11,571 nucleotides of DNA from Leclercia sp. UBA7405 (GCA_002469605.1 DKMV01000223.1:1-11571), one strand, 5' to 3'. Shown: positions 1 to 7,344, counted from the first letter of the stretch. Numbers and translations are program-made. The notes: generated from the sequence alone by a model not told the origin.

Positions 1-21
1 GAGACAGGATGTCGAGTTGAG

Positions 22-185
22 CCGACCGCAGGCAGGAGGTCGGGAGGTGAGCGTAGTGCGAAGCACCGATTTCTTTGCGGGGCCGCGAGATTGATAAGGG
101 GGCGCGGCAGCCCCCTTATCCCGTTCACAGGTTCTGGAACGTCATATTCTGTGGGACATAAGGTGAACGGAACAATTCCACCTTA
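22..185. repeat. Structured intergenic element with consecutive inverted repeats
   Basis: This gene-free stretch downstream of the aldo/keto reductase contains several inverted repeats in a row. They are CCGACC/GGTCGG (22-27 with 38-43), GTGC/GCAC (56-59 with 63-66), a perfect 11-bp stem GATAAGGGGGC/GCCCCCTTATC with a 6-base loop (93-103 with 110-120), CCGTTCAC/GTGAACGG (121-128 with 163-170) and TAAGGTG/CACCTTA (159-165 with 179-185). An alternative pairing GCCGCG/CGCGGC (82-87 with 103-108) would compete with the 11-bp stem. No T-tract follows any stem, so none is a standard intrinsic terminator. The composition and structure look like a dispersed palindromic element or a structured RNA. 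Its copy number cannot be judged from this window, and it may extend left of position 1. Confidence 0.45.
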
Positions 186-207
186 CTTAAAGGCGAACGT
201 TAAAAAA

Positions 208-1248
208 CTACCCCTGCGCCAGCTGATTCCTCCGATACTCCCCTTGCCGCTCCAGCATCCACCCCGGATACTCCCGCGGCAGCGCGCTCACCGCATCCAG
301 CTGCTTCAGCTCATCCTCACTCAGGCGAATCGCCGTCGCCGCGATATTATCATCCAGCTGATCCACCCGCTTCGCCCCGACGATCACGCTGCTCACCACG
401 GGCTGGTGCAGCAGCCACGCCAGCGCAATCTGCGCCACCGATACCCCTTTGGCGTCGGCGATAGTACGCATCACGTCCACGCAGTCAAAGGCACGCGCTT
501 TATCCACCGGCGGGAAGTCAAACTCCTGACGGCGACCGCCGCCCTGCGCCTGGCCGTCGCGGTCATACTTGCCGCTCAGCAGCCCGCCCGCCAGCGGGCT
601 CCAGACCATTAACCCCACCTTCTCGCTTTGCAGCATCGGCGCCAGCTCGCGTTCGAGATCGCGCCCGGCGATGGTGTAGTAAGCCTGCAGGGAGGCAAAA
701 CGTGCCAGCCCCAGCCGCTCGGAGATCCCCAGCGCTTTCATAATCTGCCAGGCCGCCCAGTTAGAGACGCCGATATAGCGCACGTGGCCGTGCTGCACCA
801 GGTTATCCAGGGCATAGAGCATCTCTTCGATGGGAGTGGCGGGGTCGAAGCCGTGCAGCTGATAGAGATCGATATGGTCCAGCTGCATGCGGCGCAGGCT
901 CTCTTTTACGCTGCTGATGATGTGGTAGCGGGAGCTACCCCGGGAGTTCACCCCCGCCGTACCTGTCTCGCCAAAGACCTTGGTCGCTACCACCACGTTT
1001 TCGCGCGGCACCTTCAGGTTCTTCAGCGCCTGGCCGGTAATCTCCTCCGAGCGCCCTTCCGAATAGACGTCGGCGGTGTCGATAAAGTTGATCCCGGCAT
1101 CCAGCGCCCGGCCCACCAGCTGCTCCGCGTCGTTCTGGCGCAGCTGGCCGATTTTACCCCACATGCCGCCTTCGCCGCCGAAGGTCATGGTGCCAAGGCA
1201 GAGTTCAGAAACAAACAGGCCGGTATTACCCAGTTTTTGATATCGCAT
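208..1248 (-). CDS. Aldo/keto reductase (NADPH-dependent oxidoreductase)
   Basis: This 346-residue cytosolic protein belongs to the aldo/keto reductase superfamily, which reduces aldehydes and ketones to alcohols with NADPH on a TIM-barrel fold. The N-terminus (MRYQKLGNTGL) is typical of the family. The catalytic tetrad can be placed at Asp57 and Tyr62 (FIDTADVYS), Lys90 (VATKVFG) and His132 (YQLHGF). The cofactor-binding end motif is SSVIVGAKRVDQLDDN near residues 275-290. The length fits the YajO-like bacterial branch. The ATG has a strong ribosome binding site (GAGGAG, 6 bases upstream). It lies 98 bases downstream of the outer-membrane channel gene on the same strand, so it could be the last gene of the pump operon or have its own promoter. 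Detoxification of carbonyl compounds beside an exporter is plausible, but the substrate is unknown. Confidence 0.9.
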   Translation of the reverse strand: MRYQKLGNTGLFVSELCLGTMTFGGEGGMWGKIGQLRQNDAEQLVGRALDAGINFIDTADVYSEGRSEEITGQALKNLKVPRENVVVATKVFGETGTAGVNSRGSSRYHIISSVKESLRRMQLDHIDLYQLHGFDPATPIEEMLYALDNLVQHGHVRYIGVSNWAAWQIMKALGISERLGLARFASLQAYYTIAGRDLERELAPMLQSEKVGLMVWSPLAGGLLSGKYDRDGQAQGGGRRQEFDFPPVDKARAFDCVDVMRTIADAKGVSVAQIALAWLLHQPVVSSVIVGAKRVDQLDDNIAATAIRLSEDELKQLDAVSALPREYPGWMLERQGEYRRNQLAQG

Positions 1249-1253
1249 TTGAC

Positions 1254-1285
1254 GCTCCTCGTTTGATGAGTATCCGATAGTTATA
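1254..1285 (-). promoter_or_regulatory. Possible promoter -10 and ribosome binding site of the aldo/keto reductase
   Basis: Reading leftwards, a TATAAC hexamer (1280-1285) lies about 25 bases ahead of a GAGGAG Shine-Dalgarno (within 1254-1260), which is 6 bases from the ATG. The -35 region is poor (TTCGCC at 16 bases). The ribosome binding site is convincing. The promoter is only a candidate, because the gene may simply be read through from the pump operon. Confidence 0.35.
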
Positions 1286-1346
1286 CCCGGTGCACGCCGA
1301 AGGCGAATGTGCGGTTCCTGTCCGTTTCTTGCCCAATCCTCTGAAC

Positions 1347-2867
1347 TTATCCGCGCGGGGCGTCACCGAAGACGGCGTAATCAGGTAGCTGTACCTGCTG
1401 ATAAGGCTCCCAGCCGCCGCCGAGCGCTTTATAGAGCGCCACCAGATCCAGCGCGCTCTGCACCCGTGCCTGCTCGCGCTGCTGCTGCGCCTGTGCCAGC
1501 TGGCGCTGGGCATCCAGCACGTCGATAAAGGTGGCAATCCCCTGGCGGTAGCTGCTGCTCGCGAGATCAAAAGCGTTCTGCAACGCATCGATGGTTTTAT
1601 CCAGGCCCGCCTCCCGCTTCTGGTCGGTGCGGTAGCTCACCAGCGCATTTTCCACATCCCCCAGCGCGGTAAGCACCGTCTGACGATACTCCAGCACGGC
1701 GGCGCCCTGCTGCGCGCGGGCCAGCTTCACGCTGGAGACCAGCCGGCCGCCCTGGAAGATGGGGATCGATATCTGCGGCCCGACGCTATAGAAGTGGCTG
1801 CTCCAGTCGGTGAGCCAGCCGGTTTCGCTATTGCGCAGGCCAAACTGGCCGCTGAGCGTCAGGCTGGGGAAGAGCTGCGCCACCGAAACGCCGATCTGCG
1901 CGGTGGCCGCGTGCAGATTCGCTTCGGCCTGACGCACGTCCGGACGCCGCCGCGCCAAGGTAGAAGGAATGCCAGTGGGGACAATTTCCGGCAGCGCGGG
2001 CAGCGGTCTGCTGGCCTGTAGCTCGCTATCCAGCGCCCCCGGCGGCTTGCCGAGCAGGATCGCCAGGCCGTTCATCGCCTGCCGCGCCTGGGCTTCGTAC
2101 TGGGGCAGCTGCGCCTCGAGGTTGCCGAGCTGGGCGCGGGCATTTTCCACGTCCATCTGCGGCGACAGGCCGCCGCGCTGGCGGCTGTCGGTCAGCTCCA
2201 GCGTCTGTTGCGCGCTTTCGATCTGGGTATTGAGGGTGGCGATGGTACTCTGGGCACCGCGCAGCTGGAGCCAGCCGCGGGCGACTTCCGCCTCCAGCGA
2301 CACCAGGGCGTCGTTACGCTGCTCGATGGCCGCCTGCTGCTGGGCATCGGCGGCCTCCACCTGACGGCGCACCTTGCCCCACAGATCCAGCTCCCACTGG
2401 GCGTCAAAGCTGCCCTGATAGAGGTTAATCGGCTGGGTGAGCGGCCCCAGCGCGCCGCGCAGATCGGGATCGACGTTATCTAACTGATCATAGACGCCGT
2501 GGGATTTTAGCTCCCCCTCCAGCCCCAGCTGCTGCCGGGTGGCCTGCAGGTTGCCGTTCACCGCCGGGAAGAAGGCACCGCCGGCCTGGTTGATCTGCTC
2601 CCGCGCCCCGGCGATACGCAGCACGGTTTGCTGCAGCGACAGGTTGCCGGCAATGGCGCGCTCTATCAGGCTATCGAGCTGCGGGTCACCGAAGGTTTTC
2701 CACCAGCGCGGGTTGATGGCGGTGGAGGTGGTTTGCGATTTCACACCGCCGTCGCCCGGATCGTTCCAGCGGGTCGGGGTTTGCGGCGCGGGCTGCTGGT
2801 AATCGGGCCCCACGGCGCAGCCCGCCAGCAGCAGCATTAACATCAGGGGGCTTAATCTTTTAATCAT
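1347..2867 (-). CDS. Outer-membrane efflux channel lipoprotein (NodT/TolC-like)
   Basis: This 506-residue protein is a member of the outer-membrane factor family. These proteins form trimeric channels that take substrate from an inner-membrane pump and its adaptor out of the cell. The N-terminus is a lipoprotein signal, with the lipobox LLAGC placing the acylated cysteine at residue 17. The following Ala is compatible with outer-membrane sorting. After the Cys comes the NodT hallmark AVGPDYQQPAPQTP and later WWKTFGDPQLDSLI. Two OEP repeats follow, roughly residues 70-260 and 290-480, with the conserved RRPDVRQAEANLHAATAQIG at about 310 and FPSLTLSG. The start codon shares its A with the stop codon of the upstream antiporter (TAATG), which indicates translational coupling. 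It is therefore probably the dedicated channel of this pump, used in place of TolC. Substrates are unknown. Confidence 0.93.
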   Translation of the reverse strand: MIKRLSPLMLMLLLAGCAVGPDYQQPAPQTPTRWNDPGDGGVKSQTTSTAINPRWWKTFGDPQLDSLIERAIAGNLSLQQTVLRIAGAREQINQAGGAFFPAVNGNLQATRQQLGLEGELKSHGVYDQLDNVDPDLRGALGPLTQPINLYQGSFDAQWELDLWGKVRRQVEAADAQQQAAIEQRNDALVSLEAEVARGWLQLRGAQSTIATLNTQIESAQQTLELTDSRQRGGLSPQMDVENARAQLGNLEAQLPQYEAQARQAMNGLAILLGKPPGALDSELQASRPLPALPEIVPTGIPSTLARRRPDVRQAEANLHAATAQIGVSVAQLFPSLTLSGQFGLRNSETGWLTDWSSHFYSVGPQISIPIFQGGRLVSSVKLARAQQGAAVLEYRQTVLTALGDVENALVSYRTDQKREAGLDKTIDALQNAFDLASSSYRQGIATFIDVLDAQRQLAQAQQQREQARVQSALDLVALYKALGGGWEPYQQVQLPDYAVFGDAPRG

Positions 2868-4438
2868 TAGTGTGCTCCTGCACTCCCCTCGCTCTTAACC
2901 GGCGAGAGCAACAAACAAAACGGGATCAGTAAAAAGGCCACCGCGCTCAGAATGGTAAAGACATCCACATAGGCCAGGAACCGCGACTGTTCGATCATCA
3001 CCTGGTACATGCGCCCGGTGGCGATACCGGCAGGATCGCCCACCTGAGTGGTGAAGTTCTGGATCGCCTGCGCCATCTCGCGGATCGTCTGCTGGAACGG
3101 CTCGTCAAAGGCCGAGGTGTGCGTGGCCAGATGGGCGCTGTGGGCCTGGGAGCGTTCGGTGATCGCCGCCGTAGAGAGCGAGATACCGATCGAACCGGCC
3201 ACGTTGCGGAACATGGTAAACAGCGCCGCGGCGTCGGCGTTCAGCTGGCGTGGAATCGAAATAAAGGCGATGGTGGTGAGCGGTACAAACAGGAACCCCA
3301 GCCCGATCGACTGGGCGCTGCGGAACAGCACCAAGGTTTCGAAGTCGATATCCGGCGCCAGGGTGCGCGACCAGAAAAAGGCCGCCCCCAGGCAGGCAAA
3401 GCCGAAGGCGATGATCCAGCGCGTCTGCACGATGGGCATCAGCTTGAGCACCAGCGGGATGGTCAGAACGATCAGGATCGCCCCGGGCGACAACACCAGC
3501 CCGGACCAGGTGGCGGTGTACCCCAGATCCTGCTGCGCCAGCTGCGGGATCACCACCGAGCTGCCGTAAAGGATCAGTGCCATGCCGGCCATCAGCAGGC
3601 TGGAGACGGCGAAGTTTTTATCCTTCATGCAGTGCAGATCCACCACCGGCTTTTTGGCATACAGCAGCCAGTAGATTGCCCCGACAATGCCGATTAAGGT
3701 CAGCACCGCGAAGGTGCGGGTAAAGTTCGAGTTAAACCAGTCTTCGTCCTCTCCCCTGTCGAGCATCACCTGCAGGCAGCCAAGCCCGAGGGCGATAAAG
3801 CCGATGCCGGTCCAGTCGATAGAGAGTTTCTTTTTCGATTTGCTCTCCCAGGGCGGATCTTCCAGCAGCTGGTAAATCGCCAGCACGGTGACGATCCCCA
3901 CCGGGATGTTAATAAAGAACACCCAGCGCCAGGAGTAGTTATCGGTGATCCAGCCGCCGAGCGTCGGCCCCAGCACCGGGGCGACGATAATGGCGATAGA
4001 GGAGAGGCCAAAAGCCTTGCCCCTGTCTTCCGGCTTAAAGTAGTCGAGCAGCACCGACTGCTGGGTGGGCTGCAGCCCGCCGCCGAAGAAGCCCTGCATG
4101 ATGCGAAACAGGATGATCTGCCAAAGCTCAGTGGCGATACCGCACAGGAAAGAGCAGATGGTGAACATCACAATGCAGATCAGGAAGAACTGCTTGCGGC
4201 CAAAGACCCGGCTCAGAAAGGCCGAGATGGGCAGCACGATGCCATTGGCCACCAGGTAACTGGTGAGCACCCAGGTTGATTCGTCGTAGCTGGCGGAGAG
4301 GGAACCCGCCACGTGGGGCAGCGCCACGTTCACGATGGTGGTATCGAGGATCTCCATAAACACCGCGAGGGTGACGACAATCGCCACCGCCCACGGGTTG
4401 CTGGCGGGCCGCCAGTTTTGGTGGCTGTGCTCGCTCAT
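2867..4438 (-). CDS. EmrB-type MFS multidrug antiporter, DHA2 family
   Basis: This 523-residue inner-membrane transporter belongs to the DHA2 (14-helix) drug:H+ antiporter family of the major facilitator superfamily. The visible family motifs are the TM1 signature LDTTIVNVALP (residues 31-41, with the buried Asp32), motif A around SRVFGRKQFF (76-85), and the antiporter motif C region PVLGPTLGGW (154-163). The charged central loop ESKSKKKLSIDW (198-209) lies between the two halves. The C-terminus is short and hydrophilic. Length and motifs match EmrB of E. coli and FarB/VceB-like pumps. The gene overlaps emrA by ATGA upstream and the channel gene by one base downstream, so all three are one translational unit. 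With the adaptor and channel it would export amphiphilic toxic compounds directly across both membranes. It is a paralogue of emrB at a locus different from E. coli emrRAB, so I give no gene symbol. Confidence 0.93.
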   Translation of the reverse strand: MSEHSHQNWRPASNPWAVAIVVTLAVFMEILDTTIVNVALPHVAGSLSASYDESTWVLTSYLVANGIVLPISAFLSRVFGRKQFFLICIVMFTICSFLCGIATELWQIILFRIMQGFFGGGLQPTQQSVLLDYFKPEDRGKAFGLSSIAIIVAPVLGPTLGGWITDNYSWRWVFFINIPVGIVTVLAIYQLLEDPPWESKSKKKLSIDWTGIGFIALGLGCLQVMLDRGEDEDWFNSNFTRTFAVLTLIGIVGAIYWLLYAKKPVVDLHCMKDKNFAVSSLLMAGMALILYGSSVVIPQLAQQDLGYTATWSGLVLSPGAILIVLTIPLVLKLMPIVQTRWIIAFGFACLGAAFFWSRTLAPDIDFETLVLFRSAQSIGLGFLFVPLTTIAFISIPRQLNADAAALFTMFRNVAGSIGISLSTAAITERSQAHSAHLATHTSAFDEPFQQTIREMAQAIQNFTTQVGDPAGIATGRMYQVMIEQSRFLAYVDVFTILSAVAFLLIPFCLLLSPVKSEGSAGAH

Positions 4439-5535
4439 TCAAGGGTTACCTTTGGCTCAACCGAGAGGCCAAGCGGCAGCGGTTGATTCGGATCGAGCCC
4501 TTTATCGATGACGATTTTCACCGGCACGCGCTGGACGATCTTCACAAAGTTGCCGGTGGCGTTCTCCGACGGGAAGGCGGCGAAGCGCGAGCCGCTGCCC
4601 TGCTGAATGGAGTCGATATGCCCTTCGAGCTCCAGATCCGGCCAGGCATCGACGCTTATCGCCACTTTATTGCCAGGACGCATCCGCTCCAGCTGGGACT
4701 CTTTAAAGTTGGCCACGATCCAGATATCGCTCGATACCAGCGAGAAGAGCGCGGTGCCCGCCTGCACCAGGGTGCCGGTCTGGACGTTGCGTTTGGTGAT
4801 ATAGCCATCGAAAGGCGCGCGCACTTGGGTGTAAGAGAGGTTCAGCTCGGCGGTCTCCAGCTGGGCGCGGGCCTGCTCGACCTGGCGCTCCCGGGCTTCG
4901 ACGTTGGTCTCCTGCTGGCGGATTTGCAGCTCCACCTGGGAGGCGACCTCGAGCTGCGCCTGGGCGCTGGCAAGCTGGGCCTGAGCGCTGCGCAGCTGGG
5001 CGTTGGCGGTGTCGATGCTCTGCTGGGTGGTGGCGCGGGGATCGACGCCGCGCTGGCGGCGATACTCCGCCTGGGCGTTGGCCAGATCCGCCTGGGCTTT
5101 GATCACGTTGGCCTTAGCTTCATCGCGCTGGGCAGGGTACTGCACCTTCGAGAGCGCGAGCTGTGCCTGGGCCTGATGAAGCTGGGCTTCGGCGAGGCCA
5201 AGCTGGGCTTTCGCCTGATCGCGCTGGGCGGCGGTGTCCCGGGGATCGATGGTGACCAGCAGATCGCCCTTTTTCACCCGCTGGTTGTCCCGCACCCGCA
5301 GTTCGGTGACATAGCCTGCGGTTTTGGGCGCGATGGTGACGGCATCGCCTTCGGTAAAGGCGTCGTCGGTGGTCTCCTGATTGCGGGTCATAAACCACCA
5401 TACCAGCGCCACTATGACCATCACGATCACCACAATGCCAAGAATTATCAGCGGTTTTTTGCCGGGGCGTTTACGTTCAGTCTCTTTATTATCGGTGTTA
5501 TCGGTGTTTTCAGAGGGTTGGTTTTCTTCTGCCAT
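4435..5535 (-). CDS. EmrA-type periplasmic adaptor (HlyD family membrane fusion protein)
   Basis: This 366-residue protein links the inner-membrane pump to the outer-membrane channel. A polar N-terminus rich in Asn, Asp and Glu is followed by a single membrane anchor (about residues 28-50) and the EmrA/HlyD motif TTDDAF (55-60). The first half of the lipoyl domain covers about 63-98. A long Ala/Gln-rich alpha-hairpin coiled coil covers about 100-232. The second lipoyl half starts at LSYTQVRAPFDGYI (233-246), and the beta-barrel region runs to about 345. It is slightly shorter than E. coli EmrA. It is the first gene of the pump operon, 103 bases downstream of ybiR and preceded by a large inverted repeat. 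A GGACGGA Shine-Dalgarno-like stretch lies upstream of the ATG and partly inside the outer arm of that repeat. The antiporter ATG overlaps its TGA stop. Confidence 0.92.
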   Translation of the reverse strand: MAEENQPSENTDNTDNKETERKRPGKKPLIILGIVVIVMVIVALVWWFMTRNQETTDDAFTEGDAVTIAPKTAGYVTELRVRDNQRVKKGDLLVTIDPRDTAAQRDQAKAQLGLAEAQLHQAQAQLALSKVQYPAQRDEAKANVIKAQADLANAQAEYRRQRGVDPRATTQQSIDTANAQLRSAQAQLASAQAQLEVASQVELQIRQQETNVEARERQVEQARAQLETAELNLSYTQVRAPFDGYITKRNVQTGTLVQAGTALFSLVSSDIWIVANFKESQLERMRPGNKVAISVDAWPDLELEGHIDSIQQGSGSRFAAFPSENATGNFVKIVQRVPVKIVIDKGLDPNQPLPLGLSVEPKVTLE

Positions 5536-5546
5536 AGAACAGCGTC

Positions 5547-5599
5547 CGTCCTGTTAGTGAACGGCATCACAATTTATGCCGCTCACTAAAGTTAGGACG
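5547..5599. promoter_or_regulatory. Large inverted repeat upstream of the efflux operon (operator or leader hairpin)
   Basis: The inner arms TAGTGAACGGCAT (5555-5567) and ATGCCGCTCACTA (5576-5588) are complementary over 13 positions with one mismatch (a G:U pair if transcribed). They are separated by 8 bases. Outer arms CGTCCT (5547-5552) and AGGACG (5594-5599) extend the symmetry. The repeat lies 11-64 bases upstream of the emrA start codon, and the outer left arm includes part of the ribosome binding site. No T-tract follows on either strand, so it is not a simple terminator for ybiR. It could be the operator of a dimeric repressor or an RNA hairpin controlling emrA translation. No matching regulator gene is present in the window. 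Confidence 0.6.
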
Positions 5600-5601
5600 T
5601 T

Positions 5602-5630
5602 GCCATACATTTGCCAGGAAAAGCTGACAA
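5602..5630 (-). promoter_or_regulatory. Candidate promoter of the efflux operon
   Basis: Reading leftwards, TTGTCA (5625-5630) and TATGGC (5602-5607) are separated by 17 bases. The -35 is good (5 of 6) and the -10 is weak (3 of 6). A start near position 5595 would place the inverted repeat in the first part of the transcript or over the start site, which fits a repressed promoter. The element begins only 9 bases after the ybiR stop codon, and read-through from ybiR is an alternative source of transcription. Confidence 0.35.
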
Positions 5631-5638
5631 ATTTGGCA

Positions 5639-6748
5639 TTATATGAGAAGGAATAATCCGAATCCGACCAGCGCGGCCCAGGCCAGCATCGGCAGCGACC
5701 AGAGGTGGAAGCGCCACCAGATACGGCGGTCGTTGGCCATGCGCAGGGCGATAAGGTTGGCAAGGGATCCCGGCAGCAGGCCAAAGCCCCCGACGTTCAC
5801 CGCCCAGGCCAGCAGCGCGGTCGGCGGCACGTAGTTCAGCAGCAGGATGGTGGAAGGCACATTGCTGATTACCTGCGACAAGCCGATAGCGGTCAGCCAG
5901 AGCTGGCCGTGGGAAAGATGGGCGACGTTCTGCAGCATGCCTTGCAAGGCCGGGACCTGCACCAGCAGATGCACATCGATAAACATCGCCATAAAGACCA
6001 GCAGCAGCGTCCAGTCAACGCTTATCAGCACCCGGCGGGCCAGCAGCAGAAAGCCCCCCGCCACCAGCAGTACGCCCCACAGCTCCTGTTTCAGATCGAG
6101 CGCCACCAGAAACACCAGGTAGAGCGCGAGGCAGCTCCACGCCAGCCGCGGCTTCGACTGGGCTAACGCGCTACCGCTGTGGTAGCGCAGCACTTTTGCC
6201 GGGAAGGCAAACCAGCACAGGGCCAGCAGGGAGAGCACCATTACCGCCGCCAGCGGTGCCATCTGGGCGGTAAAGGCGGCAAACGACAGGCCGGAGCGTC
6301 CCCACAGCAGAATGTTTTGCGGGTTGCCGATGGGGGTGAGCAGCGATCCGGCATTTACTGCCAGAGCTTCAAAAATAATCAGCCGGTTCACCGGGATCTC
6401 ACACAGCTTGCGCAGCGTAAGGGTGAGCGGCACCACGATAAAGAGCGCCACGTCGTTGGTGAGGAAAGTGGAGAGCAGCGCGGCGGAGAAGACCATAAAC
6501 AGCGACAGCCGCCGCTCGGTGGCGAAGCGGCGCACCATTTTGCGCCCCAGCACGTCAAAATAGCCGCTCTGCTCCACCCCTTTGGTGAGCATCATCAGCC
6601 CGGCAAGGGTAATAATGGTGTGCCAGTCGATGGCAGCCGGCCAGCGCTGGGGGGCAAAAGGGACAATAAAGCTCAGCCCGACGCCGACAATCACTAACAG
6701 ATGAAAGAAACGATCGCGGGCCAGCGCCCGCAGGCCGGGAATGGTCAT
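5639..6748 (-). CDS. ybiR: YbiR, predicted anion permease (ArsB/NhaD-like)
   Basis: This 369-residue protein is the orthologue of E. coli YbiR (about 372 aa), recognised by near-continuous similarity. It is an inner-membrane protein of the ion transporter superfamily that includes ArsB and NhaD, with about 10 predicted hydrophobic segments. Characteristic polar-in-membrane motifs are FLTNDVALF (95-103), [15 protein letters not shown] (136-150) and [13 protein letters not shown] (291-303). These resemble the paired re-entrant motifs of the family. The physiological substrate is not established. Its ATG overlaps the mntR stop codon by ATGA, so the two are translationally coupled. Whether it has any link to manganese is inferred only from this arrangement, which is also found in E. 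coli. The terminus is a few residues shorter than in E. coli. Confidence 0.92.
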   Translation of the reverse strand: MTIPGLRALARDRFFHLLVIVGVGLSFIVPFAPQRWPAAIDWHTIITLAGLMMLTKGVEQSGYFDVLGRKMVRRFATERRLSLFMVFSAALLSTFLTNDVALFIVVPLTLTLRKLCEIPVNRLIIFEALAVNAGSLLTPIGNPQNILLWGRSGLSFAAFTAQMAPLAAVMVLSLLALCWFAFPAKVLRYHSGSALAQSKPRLAWSCLALYLVFLVALDLKQELWGVLLVAGGFLLLARRVLISVDWTLLLVFMAMFIDVHLLVQVPALQGMLQNVAHLSHGQLWLTAIGLSQVISNVPSTILLLNYVPPTALLAWAVNVGGFGLLPGSLANLIALRMANDRRIWWRFHLWSLPMLAWAALVGFGLFLLI

Positions 6749-7218
6749 TCAGTGGCGGGTCCGTACTTGCGGGTAAACTCGCTGAACTGCTGCAGCGTCT
6801 CTTCGCTAACGTGGTGCTCCATCCCCTCCGCGTCGCGGCGGGCGGTATCGGGGCTGACGCCCAGCACCAGCAGGAAATTTTCGACGATCTGATGGCGTTC
6901 GCGACTGGCCTGCGCCAGCTGTTCACCTTCCGGCGTTAAGAAGACGCCGCGCCAGGGGATCATTTCGATCAGGCCCACCGAGGCGAGGCGCTTTAACATC
7001 TTTGCTACCGTCGGCTGGGAGACGCCAAGCCGCGCGGCCATATCCACCTGACGCGCTTCGCCCACTTCGCGGATCAGGTCAGAAATCAGCTCTACATAGT
7101 CATCAATCAGTTCACGGCGATGCGCTTCGCGTACCTGACGAAATCCTTCTACATGCTCTTCAACATTAACCAGCTGCGTCATTTTTTTAGTTGTGGGGTG
7201 ACCTGCACGACGATTCAT
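6745..7218 (-). CDS. mntR: MntR, manganese-responsive transcriptional repressor
   Basis: This 157-residue DtxR/MntR-family regulator is nearly identical to E. coli MntR (155 aa) through its core. The winged helix-turn-helix lies at about residues 35-100, with the recognition helix near [14 protein letters not shown] (65-78). The dimerisation and metal-binding helices follow. By alignment with the Bacillus subtilis protein the Mn ligands are Asp40, Glu43, His109 ([10 protein letters not shown]), Glu131, Glu134 and His135 (AEGMEHH). With Mn(II) bound it represses mntH and mntS and in E. coli activates the exporter gene mntP. The C-terminal tail after residue 146 differs from E. coli. A GAGGA ribosome binding site precedes the ATG. 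The gene is divergent from its target mntS and overlaps ybiR. Confidence 0.97.
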   Translation of the reverse strand: MNRRAGHPTTKKMTQLVNVEEHVEGFRQVREAHRRELIDDYVELISDLIREVGEARQVDMAARLGVSQPTVAKMLKRLASVGLIEMIPWRGVFLTPEGEQLAQASRERHQIVENFLLVLGVSPDTARRDAEGMEHHVSEETLQQFSEFTRKYGPATE

Positions 7219-7269
7219 TGTGCTTCCTCAATGGGGTGACGCTTCCAGCAGCGCAATTCAAGTGCGCTC

Positions 7270-7297
7270 ATTGTAAACCATGCGCACATAAGCACAA
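7270..7297 (-). promoter_or_regulatory. Candidate mntR promoter with flanking inverted repeat
   Basis: Reading leftwards, TTGTGC (7292-7297) and TACAAT (7270-7275) are 16 bases apart. The -10 matches the consensus at 5 of 6 positions and the -35 is weak. Inverted GTGCGC (7262-7267) and GCGCAC (7282-7287) flank the -10 hexamer. The start site would be near 7263, about 45 bases from the mntR ATG. No ATAGC-type MntR box overlaps this promoter, which argues against strong autorepression. Confidence 0.4.
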
Positions 7298-7301
7298 AAA
7301 A

Positions 7302-7328
7302 TTAACGTAATAGCCGTAGCTATAGAAT
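7302..7328 (+). promoter_or_regulatory. Candidate mntS promoter
   Basis: TTAACG (7302-7307) and TAGAAT (7323-7328, 5 of 6 to consensus) are separated by 15 bases. Both MntR-type palindromes overlap this element: one fills the spacer and the other starts inside the -10. That geometry fits direct occlusion of RNA polymerase by Mn-bound MntR. The short spacer makes the exact -35 uncertain. Confidence 0.45.
7310..7323. promoter_or_regulatory. MntR-box-like palindrome 1
   Basis: ATAGC (7310-7314), CGTA, GCTAT (7319-7323) is a perfect 5-bp-arm palindrome with a 4-base centre. The known enterobacterial MntR operator has ATAGC-N4-GCTAT as its core. The flanking AACAT/ATGTT of the classical box is not kept here. 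Its centre lies 19 bp from that of the second palindrome. Confidence 0.5.
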
Positions 7329-7344
7329 ATAGCCTGTGCTATAT
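7327..7344. promoter_or_regulatory. MntR-box palindrome 2
   Basis: ATATAGC (7327-7333), CTGT, GCTATAT (7338-7344) is a perfect palindrome with 7-bp arms and the ATAGC-N4-GCTAT core of enterobacterial MntR operators. It overlaps the end of the mntS -10 hexamer and the expected start site, which is the position for repression by Mn-MntR. This is the stronger of the two sites. Confidence 0.75.

Noticed and set aside
5555..5588. Resemblance of the emrA inverted repeat to the lac operator (GTGAGCGG and AATT blocks)
   Set aside because: The half-site spacing and centre differ from LacI/GalR operators. The shared words are short and probably coincidental.
5555..5588. The same repeat as a ybiR terminator
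   Set aside because: No run of Ts follows the stem on the minus strand.
4483..5589. 368-codon open frame on the plus strand opposite emrA
   Set aside because: It mirrors the Ala/Gln-rich coiled coil of emrA: GCN and CAG codons read in reverse give Leu, Arg and Gly with few stops. The emrA protein has clear family motifs, and the antisense product has none and no ribosome binding site.
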